Shown here in pieces: positions 1 to 5,136 of a stretch of DNA of 6,110 bases. Under the pieces are notes generated by a model, which was given only the letters and a program-made list of their open reading frames with translations, was not told where the DNA came from and did not search any database. A program made the translations under genes and the position numbers. Source of the stretch: an uncultured Collinsella sp. (GTDB lineage Bacteria; Actinomycetota; Coriobacteriia; Coriobacteriales; Coriobacteriaceae); the NCBI GenBank assembly GCA_900549245.1, contig URNQ01000116.1, forward strand, positions 1 through 6,110, in the 5' to 3' direction. Position 1 is the first letter of the stretch. Each line of letters opens with the position of its first letter.

Positions 1-436
1 CGGCGTGCATTACTATGACGCCGCAGGTGCTCGTCTTAACGAACTCGACCATCTTGGGGTCAGTGAAGCCGGTCACGTCGTTGACGATCGAGGCGCCGCA
101 GCGCACGGCCGCCTTGGCAACCGCCACGTGACGCGTGTCGATCGAGACGATGGCGCCCTCTTTGGCCAGCGCGCGCACCACGGGCAGCACGCGGCGAGCC
201 TCCTCATCGGGATTGACCGGGGTAAATCCGGGGCGCGTGGACTCGCCGCCCACGTCGATGATGTCGGCGCCGGCGTCGAGCATCGCCAGGCCGTACTCGA
301 TGGCGGCATCCGGGTCGAAATGCTCCCCGCCATCGCTAAACGAATCGGGCGTCACGTTGAGGACGCCCATGATGCGCGGACGGTCAAAGCTGAGCTCATA
401 CTTTCCGCACCGCCATGTCTTGCTGTCGTTCGCCAT
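1..436 (-). CDS. folP: Dihydropteroate synthase, 5' part (truncated by window edge)
   Basis: The product condenses 6-hydroxymethyl-dihydropterin pyrophosphate with p-aminobenzoate to give dihydropteroate, in cytosolic folate synthesis; it is the sulfonamide target. I translated 145 codons from the ATG at 436. Visible family motifs are GVLNVTPDSFSDGG (residues 24-37, pterin/phosphate loop 1), DVGGESTRPG (61-70, loop 2), SIDTRH (98-103), IVNDVTG (117-123) and VMH just before the edge (142-144). These are the canonical first strands of the TIM barrel, with no broken motif. The family is usually about 260-290 residues, so roughly the C-terminal half lies outside the window. The start is fixed by an AGGAGG six bases upstream. 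A second in-frame ATG two codons earlier abuts that ribosome-binding site and is too close to be used. It lies 95 bp downstream of cobB on the same strand and probably has its own promoter. Identification is very secure. Confidence 0.96.
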   Translation of the reverse strand, partial: MANDSKTWRCGKYELSFDRPRIMGVLNVTPDSFSDGGEHFDPDAAIEYGLAMLDAGADIIDVGGESTRPGFTPVNPDEEARRVLPVVRALAKEGAIVSIDTRHVAVAKAAVRCGASIVNDVTGFTDPKMVEFVKTSTCGVIVMHA

Positions 437-442
437 GAACAT

Positions 443-448
443 CCTCCT
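443..448 (-). promoter_or_regulatory. Shine-Dalgarno site deciding the folP start
   Basis: On the minus strand this reads AGGAGG, a full match to the ribosome-binding consensus. It is separated by six bases from the ATG at 436-434, which selects that codon over the in-frame ATG at 442-440. Confidence 0.85.
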
Positions 449-458
449 AAAATGCCCA

Positions 459-486
459 CGCCGCCGAGCTTGGGGAGCTGGCGGCG
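459..486 (-). promoter_or_regulatory. GC-rich hairpin in the folP leader
   Basis: A 7-bp GC stem (459-465 with 480-486) continues, after one bulged base, into a 4-bp AGCT/AGCT stem (467-470 with 476-479) closed by a five-base loop. It sits between the likely folP promoter and its ribosome-binding site. There is no T-run directly after it on the minus strand; only four Ts occur a few bases further on. It is therefore a poor intrinsic terminator and could instead be a leader structure, a weak cobB terminator or an mRNA stabiliser. The structure is read directly; its role is inference. Confidence 0.5.
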
Positions 487-511
487 GGGTCGCTTTGCAC
501 TCAGTCTTTCT

Positions 512-542
512 ATTGTATCCGCGCACACGGGCTAGAACGCAA
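512..542 (-). promoter_or_regulatory. Candidate folP promoter
   Basis: On the minus strand a TACAAT -10 box (512-517) lies in a local AT-rich dip between cobB and folP. The best -35 candidate is TTGCGT (537-542), inside the last codons of cobB, with a long 19-base spacer. The -10 box is good and the -35 is weak. It would give folP a leader of about 70 bases containing the hairpin at 459-486. Confidence 0.45.
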
Positions 543-1284
543 ACGCGGCCGCGATGTCGCAAGAAATCAGCAGGTCGGCATTTGCATCCTGATCGGTAGG
601 CGCCAAATTGCAAATGGCCAGCGTATCGCCAGTAAAGTAACGCGTAAGGCCTGCCGCCGGATACACCACGAGCGAGGTCCCGCCCACAATGAGGGCATCG
701 GCCGCGGCGATGGCGGCAACGGCACCGGTCAACACACGCTCGTCGAGCGGCTCTTCGTAGAGCACCACATCGGGCTTGATGCGACCACCGCACGCGGGGC
801 ACACGGGCACGCCCGCGGCGTCCTCGTGCTCGCGCGAGCAAATCCACTCGGCGCTATAGACCGCTCCGCACGACTGGCAAATGTTGCGATGGACCGATCC
901 GTGCAACTCAAACACGCGCTGCGAGCCCGCCATCTGGTGCAAGCCGTCGATGTTTTGCGTCACCACGGCATCAAGCTTGCCGGCGCGCTCCAGCTCGGCA
1001 AGCTTGGTGTGACAGCGGTTGGGCTTGGCGCCAAGCGCAATCATCTTGGTGCGGTAGAAGTCGAAAAACTCGGCCGGATGCGCCTCATAAAAGCTATGCG
1101 AGAGCATAGTCTCGGGCGGGTAGGCAAACTGCTGGTGATACAGGCCGTCCACGCTGCGGAAATCGGGGATGCCGCTCGCCGTGGAAACACCGGCGCCGCC
1201 AAAGAACACCACACGCTTGTAGGTACCGAACAGCTCCGCCAGTGCGGCGGAGGCCTGCTTGGGGTCCGATATTGCCTGCGTCAT
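532..1284 (-). CDS. cobB: Sir2-family (sirtuin) NAD-dependent protein deacylase, zinc type
   Basis: A cytosolic enzyme of 250 residues that removes acyl groups from protein lysines, consuming NAD and releasing nicotinamide and O-acyl-ADP-ribose. Residues 29-43 carry the NAD-binding GGAGVSTASGIPDFR motif; TQNIDGLH is at 109-116; the catalytic histidine is H128 in ELHGS. The structural zinc site is two CxxC pairs, C136/C139 and C162/C165. GGTSLVVYPAA (201-211) closes the Rossmann fold. Length is normal for bacterial sirtuins and every key residue is present. I chose the ATG at 1284 because GGAGG lies six bases upstream of it. An in-frame start at 1335 would add 17 residues with no family similarity and no ribosome-binding site. 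It is divergent from xth and upstream of folP. Known family members regulate metabolic enzymes such as acetyl-CoA synthetase, but the window does not show the target here. Confidence 0.95.
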   Translation of the reverse strand: MTQAISDPKQASAALAELFGTYKRVVFFGGAGVSTASGIPDFRSVDGLYHQQFAYPPETMLSHSFYEAHPAEFFDFYRTKMIALGAKPNRCHTKLAELERAGKLDAVVTQNIDGLHQMAGSQRVFELHGSVHRNICQSCGAVYSAEWICSREHEDAAGVPVCPACGGRIKPDVVLYEEPLDERVLTGAVAAIAAADALIVGGTSLVVYPAAGLTRYFTGDTLAICNLAPTDQDANADLLISCDIAAAFAF

Positions 1285-1419
1285 ATGAATCCTCCGTCCT
1301 TGTTGGTCGGGCAGCATCGGGCGACATCCCGGCATGCGGCCTTTGAGTCAGCACGCGCGGAGCCCACCCCGCCCCTGTTGCGCTAATCTTAAGCCTGCAA
1401 ACCCCGTCGAAAGGACACC
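1285..1419. promoter_or_regulatory. Divergent intergenic region carrying the cobB and xth promoters
   Basis: Both genes are transcribed away from this 135-bp spacer, so both promoters should lie here or overlap its edges. The only AT-rich patch is around 1383-1393. It offers TAATCT (1384-1389) as a -10 candidate for xth and, on the other strand, TAAGAT as one for cobB, the two overlapping around a CTTAAG palindrome. I see no convincing -35 box at the right distance for either, so the exact promoters are unassigned. Confidence 0.35.
1291..1295 (-). promoter_or_regulatory. Shine-Dalgarno site deciding the cobB start
   Basis: GGAGG on the minus strand, six bases before the ATG at 1284. It rules out the longer upstream reading of the sirtuin gene. 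Confidence 0.8.
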
Positions 1420-2238
1420 ATGCCTCAGACTTACACTTTCGCCTCGTGGAACGTCAACGGCCTGCGCGCCGTGCTCAAAAAGGACCCGAGCTTTATCCAG
1501 ATCGCGCAAGAACTCGACGTCGATATCCTGGCGCTGCAGGAGACCAAGCTACAGGAGGGCCAGGTCGATATCGACCTGCCCGGCTATCACCAAACCTGGA
1601 GCTACGCCGAGCGTAAAGGTTATTCGGGCACTGCGGTCTTTAGCCGCCAGGAACCGCTGCGCGTGCTGCGCGCCGACGCACTGCTACCCTACGCTAGCGA
1701 GGGCGAGACGGCAGAGCTCGTGGCGCAGGCCGCGACCGAGGGCCGCGTCTGCGCGCTCGAGTTCGACAAGTTTTGGTTTGTCGACGTCTATACGCCCAAC
1801 GCCCAAAACGAGCTCGCGCGCATCGATGTGCGCATGGCCTGGGACAATGCCTACCGCGGCTTTTTGAGTGCGCTTGAGCGCGAGGCCGGCAAGCCCGTCG
1901 TAACCTGCGGCGACTTTAACGTGGCGCACGAAGAGATCGACCTTAAGAACCCCAAGTCCAACCGCGGCAACGCCGGCTTTTCGGACGAGGAGCGCGGTAA
2001 GTTTACCGAGCTCCTCGACGCCGGTTTTACCGACACCTGGCGCGCGGCCAATCCGGACGTCGAGGGCGTCTACAGCTGGTGGAGCTACCGCTTTAATGCC
2101 CGCAAGAACAACGCAGGCTGGCGCATCGACTACTTCCTGGTAAGCAACGCAATCGCCGGCAACGTACGCGACACCGGCATCCGCGGCGACATCTTCGGCA
2201 GTGACCACTGCCCCGTCACCCTCGCGCTAGAGCTCTAG
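1420..2238 (+). CDS. xth: Exodeoxyribonuclease III / AP endonuclease (exonuclease III family)
   Basis: A metal-dependent DNA repair enzyme that cuts the backbone 5' of abasic sites and trims 3' blocking ends in base-excision repair. The 272-residue protein spans the whole endonuclease/exonuclease/phosphatase fold. Motifs in order: SWNVNGLRA (9-17, N11 in the active site), LQETK with metal-binding E41, VYTPNA with Y124, GDFNVAH (164-170, D165 and N167), WRIDYFL with D237, and SDHCP (261-265) with catalytic H263. Length is typical. The ATG is preceded by AAAGGA with a four-base spacer. An overlapping ORF in another frame (1334-1867) is a shadow with no family signature. The gene is divergent from cobB and ends at a convergent, terminator-containing spacer. 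The symbol exoA is used for the same family in Gram-positives. The exact balance of exonuclease and AP-endonuclease activity cannot be read from sequence. Confidence 0.96.
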   Translation: MPQTYTFASWNVNGLRAVLKKDPSFIQIAQELDVDILALQETKLQEGQVDIDLPGYHQTWSYAERKGYSGTAVFSRQEPLRVLRADALLPYASEGETAELVAQAATEGRVCALEFDKFWFVDVYTPNAQNELARIDVRMAWDNAYRGFLSALEREAGKPVVTCGDFNVAHEEIDLKNPKSNRGNAGFSDEERGKFTELLDAGFTDTWRAANPDVEGVYSWWSYRFNARKNNAGWRIDYFLVSNAIAGNVRDTGIRGDIFGSDHCPVTLALEL

Positions 2239-2245
2239 CTCCAGC

Positions 2246-2283
2246 TGATCCCCTGGGGACGGAGGAAAACGGATCATTTTGGG
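2246..2283 (+). repeat. Direct repeat module, copy 1
   Basis: It begins TGATCCCCTGGGGACGG and continues to GGATCATTTTGGG. About 33 of 38 positions match copy 2 at 2486-2533, apart from a 10-base insertion in copy 2. The module contains a CCCC-T-GGGG palindrome, and its TGATCC start is complementary to the GGATCA near its end. It begins eight bases after the xth stop codon. I think of it as a dispersed intergenic repeat of this lineage; only the two-copy relation is seen here. Confidence 0.7.
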
Positions 2284-2313
2284 CCTCGTGGGGGTATCCA
2301 CGTGACCCATCCG

Positions 2314-2471
2314 CCACGAAACACGCCCATCCACTACGTTTAAGCCACCACCCTCAACCACAGCGAACAACGCAAAAAGAAAACCGCAGGTAGAAAGCCT
2401 GCGGTTTTTCATAAAACGCGGTCATGGTCGGGAGTATCAAGCTAAACGTAGTAGATGGGCCAGTTTCGTGG
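2314..2471. repeat. Imperfect inverted repeat with a terminator at its centre
   Basis: The arms 2314-2345 and 2441-2471 are reverse complements at 28 of 31 aligned positions plus one single-base gap; shared blocks are TAAACGTAGT, GATGGGC and GTTTCGTGG. The midpoint of the arms is at about 2392.5 and that of the terminator hairpin is 2394.5, so the two are nested concentrically. Patchy complementarity continues between the arms and the hairpin. Transcribed from either side it would fold as one long irregular stem. It could be a MITE-like remnant or a bidirectional terminator module. Confidence 0.7.
2380..2409 (+). terminator. Rho-independent terminator of xth, probably bidirectional
   Basis: The stem arms AAAACCGCAGG (2380-2390) and CCTGCGGTTTT (2398-2408) pair perfectly around a seven-base loop. 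The T-tract is five Ts (2405-2409). Read on the opposite strand the 3' side is TTTTCTTTTT, so it can also stop leftward transcription. It lies about 140 bp past the xth stop, between convergent units. Confidence 0.85.
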
Positions 2472-2485
2472 CAAGCGCCGTCAAC

Positions 2486-2533
2486 TGATTCCCTGGGGAC
2501 ATCTGGGGACGGAAGAAAATGGATCAATTTGGC
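2486..2533 (+). repeat. Direct repeat module, copy 2 with internal duplication
   Basis: Same module as 2246-2283 in the same orientation, 240 bp further on. It differs by a tandem duplication in which CTGGGGAC occurs twice (2493-2500 and 2503-2510), adding ten bases. The remaining differences are scattered substitutions. Confidence 0.7.
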
Positions 2534-2568
2534 TCTCTGAGGGCCACGATGCCCGTCATATCAGCCGG

Positions 2569-2734
2569 CCATTCCAAAACTATGCCGGTTTACGGGGCTG
2601 AATCGCAAACCCCCAACCATACGCAATTCCGAGATAATAAAACCGCAGGTGAACGGCTTGCTCTATTTCGAAAAAAGCCGGCATGGTCTGCCCGCGCCAA
2701 TCTAGCCCCGTAAACCGGCATAGTTTTGAAATGG
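2569..2734. repeat. Palindromic element with 31-bp near-perfect inverted repeats
   Basis: The arms 2569-2599 and 2704-2734 match at 30 of 31 positions as reverse complements, with an uninterrupted 25-bp match from AGCCCCG to GTTTTG. The 104-bp interior has no gene but holds AAAACCGCAGGT (2639-2650) close to the centre and a T-run hairpin on the minus strand. Weaker complementarity extends about a dozen bases outside both arms, so no clean target-site duplication can be defined. A MITE-like element or a long structured hairpin RNA are both possible. The structure is directly seen; function is unknown. Confidence 0.75.
2671..2695 (-). terminator. Possible terminator of the leftward ECF operon
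   Basis: On the minus strand the arms GCGGGCA (2689-2695) and TGCCGGC (2677-2683) pair except for one internal G-G mismatch, around a GACCA loop, and are followed directly by six Ts (2676-2671). It lies about 80 bp past the S-component stop. The stem is short, so it is a plausible but modest terminator. The surrounding 31-bp inverted repeat would compete with or reinforce it. Confidence 0.45.
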
Positions 2735-2774
2735 CACTTCGGCAGTATTGATTCCCGCCCCGACGCAACCAGCC

Positions 2775-3488
2775 CTACAGCCCGTATTTCACGACGACAC
2801 GGTTAATGCGACGGCACCAAGGCTTGTACAAGGCGGCCAAAAACACGCAGGTCGCAAGGCCGTGCGTAATATCGAACGGCACTGCCGTGGCAAGACGCGC
2901 CACGGCACCCGCCCAAGTAAGCGGCTGTACAAAACCAATGATGTCATACGCGTTGATCACGACGCCATAGAGCAGGCCCGACGCAAAGCCGTACGCCAGC
3001 AGCGCTGGCATGCGCACGGTGCCGTCGACGCGGTCGAACGCACCCGCATACGCCAGCGCGCCGCCGACATAGCCAACCAGACCCCAGGCGTACATCTGCC
3101 ACGGCGTCCACATGCCCTGTCCAAAAAAGAAATTGCTGGTCAGCGCCGCCAGCGCGCCAACCATAAAACCATTGCGGCGACCAAGCGTCGCCCCCGCGAT
3201 AATGGCGATGGCGCTCACCGGTTTAAAGTCAGGAATGGGACCGAACAAGATGCGCCCCGCCGCGGCCAACGCCGCCAACACCAGCGTGGGCATAATCTGG
3301 CGCAGGCCCGGGCGCGACGCCTCGTAACCCGCAAAGAACAGCGCAAGCACCAGTGCCACCACGACAAGCATGGCAAGCGCCGCCTGCTCAATACCTGCCA
3401 GCAACGCCGCAGCCATCACCGCAGGAACCGCCAGCAGCAGCGGGATCTCCAGTTTTGCAAGCAAGCGCGAGAAACGACAGTCCGTCAT
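2775..3488 (-). CDS. ECF transporter S component (substrate-binding membrane subunit), substrate unassigned
   Basis: A 237-residue hydrophobic protein that should bind the vitamin or micronutrient inside the membrane and hand it through the EcfT/EcfA module. About six to seven hydrophobic segments are visible (roughly 15-33, 36-53, 65-80, 91-120, 133-150, 160-180, 195-221), ending in a short basic tail. Distinctive conserved-looking blocks are GRILFGPIPDFKP (78-90) and the aromatic NFFFGQGMWTPWQM (119-132), which resemble a broad ECF S-component family. I chose the ATG at 3488, four bases after the ecfA stop; the longer in-frame start at 3563 would run 71 bases into ecfA. The ribosome-binding site is weak (AGGG), consistent with coupling to ecfA translation. 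Cobalamin is one candidate by loose resemblance to B12-type ECF systems, but other substrates are equally open. Its gene is the last of the operon. Confidence 0.82.
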   Translation of the reverse strand: MTDCRFSRLLAKLEIPLLLAVPAVMAAALLAGIEQAALAMLVVVALVLALFFAGYEASRPGLRQIMPTLVLAALAAAGRILFGPIPDFKPVSAIAIIAGATLGRRNGFMVGALAALTSNFFFGQGMWTPWQMYAWGLVGYVGGALAYAGAFDRVDGTVRMPALLAYGFASGLLYGVVINAYDIIGFVQPLTWAGAVARLATAVPFDITHGLATCVFLAALYKPWCRRINRVVVKYGL

Positions 3489-3492
3489 CCCA

Positions 3493-5136
3493 TCACGCCC
3501 TATAAAACACGTTGTCGGCAAAGAAGTCGGCCGGGGGCTCCACGCAGGCAATCTCGCCGTCAAACATCATGGCGACGTCGTCGGCTACCTGCTCGGCAAA
3601 GTCCAAATCGTGCGTAGCCATGATGACGGTGCCGCCAGCCTTCGCATGGTCACGCAGGGCGCGGGCGATGATGCGGCGGCTCTCCAGGTCCAAGCCCTTC
3701 GTGGGCTCGTCAAGCAGCAGCAGCTCGGGGCCAATCAGCAGCAGCTTTGCCAGCGCGAGCAGCTGGCGCTGTCCGCCCGAGAGGTCGTAGGGGTGACGCG
3801 TCTCCAGGCCGTCCAATCCCAGTTGCGCCGCACGCTCCCGCGCCAAGTTCTCGTCATATCCGCAGGTCGAGGCCCATTCCATCAGCTCGTCGCACACCGT
3901 CTCGGCAACCAGCAGGGCCTTGGGGGTCTGTGGCAGGCGCGCAACCGAGGGCGCCCCGCGCACCATACGACCACGCTGCAGCTTGGCAGTCTTGGCCAGC
4001 ACCGAAAGCATCGTCGACTTGCCGCAGCCGTTACCGCCCACAACCGCATGCACCGCGCCAGCCGAAAACGACGCATCGAGCCCGCGCAGCACCCAACCGC
4101 CCGCGCGATCGTAGCGAAACCAGCTCCCTGCCAGGGTGGTAGCCGACCCAGCGTGCATTTTTTGGAGTATTCTGCTTCCATCCGTGCGCGGGAAGGCTTC
4201 CGAGCCGTTCTTGAGCGACGTTTGCGCCACAAATTCGGACGATTTGTCCAATTCCGAACTTTTTTTCGCGCTCGATACGTCCACGGGCGACTCCAGAGAG
4301 CCCAAACTGTCCTCACGCCTGCTGAATACTCCTGTTTTTGCACATCGGATGGCACCCCACCCCAACATGTCATCGGAAAACAGCGATTCTCGGCGTCCCA
4401 AAGAAGCCATATCCGCCACCTCGCGCACGCGACCGCCCTCAATCCGGTACGCACACGTCGCGTATTCGAGCATCGGCCGCGGTTGATGCGTAGCCACAAC
4501 AACCGCGCAGCCCAGCTCACGGTTCACGCGAAACAGCGCGTGCAGAAAATTCTTCTCGGCAACGGGATCGAGCTGAGACGTGGGCTCGTCGAGCAGCAGC
4601 ACGCGCGGGCGTAGCGTCAGAACGGCCGCCAACGACAGCAACTGTTTGCGGCCACCCGAAAGCGTGTCAGTATCGCGGTGAAGCCAGTCCTCCAGACCAA
4701 AGAAATAGCTGGTCTCAGCTACGCGACGGCGCATCTCGTCGCGCGACACACCCAGATTCTCTAGGCCAAACGCCATCTCGTGCCACACGGTTTCGCACAC
4801 GATCTGGTTCTCGGGATCCTGGAACACATAACCCACGCGCTCCGCCGATGCCCGCACGTCCATGTCGGCGACGGGCTCGCCCAACACGCGCAGCTCGCCG
4901 GAGCGCGTACCCGCCGGAGCGATCTCGGGCTTGAGCAGCGACAGCAGCGTCGATTTGCCCGACCCGGTACCGCCAACAAGCAGCGCAAACGCACCTTGGG
5001 AAACACGCCAATCAAGTCCCTCGAGCACCGGTGCCTCGGCCCCGGGATAGGCAAAACTAAGGCCTCGCACCTCAATCGCCGGCGCGGCCGAGCCATATGC
5101 CACACCCGCCGCCGAGCTCCTATCAAACCGAGCCAT
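3493..5136 (-). CDS. ecfA: Fused double ATPase of an ECF transporter (EcfA-EcfA)
   Basis: Two ABC nucleotide-binding domains in one 547-residue chain power the ECF importer at the cytosolic membrane face. Domain 1 (about 20-260): Walker A GGTGSGKST (55-63), Q-loop FQDPENQ (105-111, typical of EcfA/CbiO), signature LSGGRKQ (159-165), Walker B LLLDEP with E184, H-loop H217. Domain 2 (about 335-547): Walker A GGNGCGKST (367-375), Q403, signature LSGGQRQ (452-458), Walker B LLLLDEP with E477, H509. Both catalytic glutamates and H-loops are intact, so both sites could hydrolyse ATP. In many bacteria EcfA1 and EcfA2 are separate genes of about 280 residues; here they are one. The linker, 265-328, is hydrophilic, Ser/Lys/Glu-rich and coincides with an inverted-repeat-bounded DNA block (4154-4342). 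The start ATG overlaps the ecfT stop as TGATG. Long antisense ORFs across the gene are shadows. Confidence 0.93.
   Translation of the reverse strand: MARFDRSSAAGVAYGSAAPAIEVRGLSFAYPGAEAPVLEGLDWRVSQGAFALLVGGTGSGKSTLLSLLKPEIAPAGTRSGELRVLGEPVADMDVRASAERVGYVFQDPENQIVCETVWHEMAFGLENLGVSRDEMRRRVAETSYFFGLEDWLHRDTDTLSGGRKQLLSLAAVLTLRPRVLLLDEPTSQLDPVAEKNFLHALFRVNRELGCAVVVATHQPRPMLEYATCAYRIEGGRVREVADMASLGRRESLFSDDMLGWGAIRCAKTGVFSRREDSLGSLESPVDVSSAKKSSELDKSSEFVAQTSLKNGSEAFPRTDGSRILQKMHAGSATTLAGSWFRYDRAGGWVLRGLDASFSAGAVHAVVGGNGCGKSTMLSVLAKTAKLQRGRMVRGAPSVARLPQTPKALLVAETVCDELMEWASTCGYDENLARERAAQLGLDGLETRHPYDLSGGQRQLLALAKLLLIGPELLLLDEPTKGLDLESRRIIARALRDHAKAGGTVIMATHDLDFAEQVADDVAMMFDGEIACVEPPADFFADNVFYRA
4154..4342. 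mobile_element. Putative MITE-like repeat element read in frame within ecfA
   Basis: The block begins TGCATTTTTTGGAGTATTC and ends GAATACTCCTGTTTTTGCA on the plus strand. The ends are inverted repeats sharing TGCA and GGAGTATTC/GAATACTCC (4164-4172, 4324-4332), with a T-rich spacer that is not complementary. A further inverted repeat, TTCGGA/TCCGAA (4234-4239, 4253-4258), lies within two bases of the midpoint, and other patches of the halves are weakly complementary. GC by hand count is about 52%, below the flanking domains. It is 189 bp, exactly 63 codons, without an in-frame stop, and makes up nearly the whole linker. It encodes no transposase, so if mobile it is non-autonomous. A divergent native linker with chance symmetry is the alternative. 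Confidence 0.5.

Larger units (their letters stand above)
2239..2774. other. Gene-free, repeat-rich spacer between convergent units
   Basis: This 536-bp stretch separates xth (rightward) from the S-component gene (leftward), so it is downstream of both. Short ORFs exist on both strands but lack ribosome-binding sites and family signatures, and run through inverted repeats. What it contains is structural: a direct repeat (2246-2283 and 2486-2533), a small hairpin at 2287-2302 (CGTGG/CCACG), an inverted repeat around a terminator (2314-2471), and a second long inverted repeat (2569-2734). The 12-mer AAAACCGCAGGT occurs twice (2380-2391 and 2639-2650), once as a terminator arm and once near the centre of the second palindrome. 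Base composition is visibly lower in GC than in the genes. Confidence 0.8.

Noticed and set aside
159..165. Possible degenerate signature motif in EcfA domain 1 (LSGGRKQ, residue numbers)
   Set aside because: The Gln-to-Arg change at the fifth position is tolerated in many ABC proteins; Walker A, Walker B glutamate and H-loop are intact, so I do not treat the site as inactive.
1285..1335. N-terminal extension of the sirtuin by 17 residues
   Set aside because: The ATG at 1284 has a GGAGG six bases upstream and yields the standard sirtuin length; the extension has no such support.
2227..2412. 61-codon minus-strand ORF starting MKNRRLSTCGFLFALFAVV, resembling a signal peptide
   Set aside because: Its start lies in the xth terminator hairpin, it has no ribosome-binding site, and it runs through inverted and direct repeats into the 3' end of xth.
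2519..2768. Small ORFs on both strands across the second palindrome (64 and 62 codons)
   Set aside because: Both read through the inverted-repeat arms, lack ribosome-binding sites and have no recognisable domain.
2239..2774. CRISPR array or tRNA/rRNA gene in the repeat-rich spacer
   Set aside because: The repeats are two copies or inverted pairs, not regularly spaced direct repeats, and no cloverleaf or rRNA-like conserved stretch is visible.
3489..3563. Longer S-component start at 3563
   Set aside because: It would overlap ecfA by 71 bases, and its extra residues are not membrane-like; the ATG at 3488 fits the four-base spacing after the ecfA stop.
2748..3617. 289-codon open frame on the plus strand opposite the S-component gene
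   Set aside because: The product is a low-complexity Arg/His/Gln-rich sequence typical of antisense frames, while the minus strand gives a coherent membrane protein.
3370..4614. 414-codon open frame on the plus strand antisense to the S component and ecfA
   Set aside because: It is a long shadow caused by high GC: the minus strand carries full ABC ATPase motifs across the same bases, and the antisense product is His/Arg/Gln-rich with no recognisable fold.
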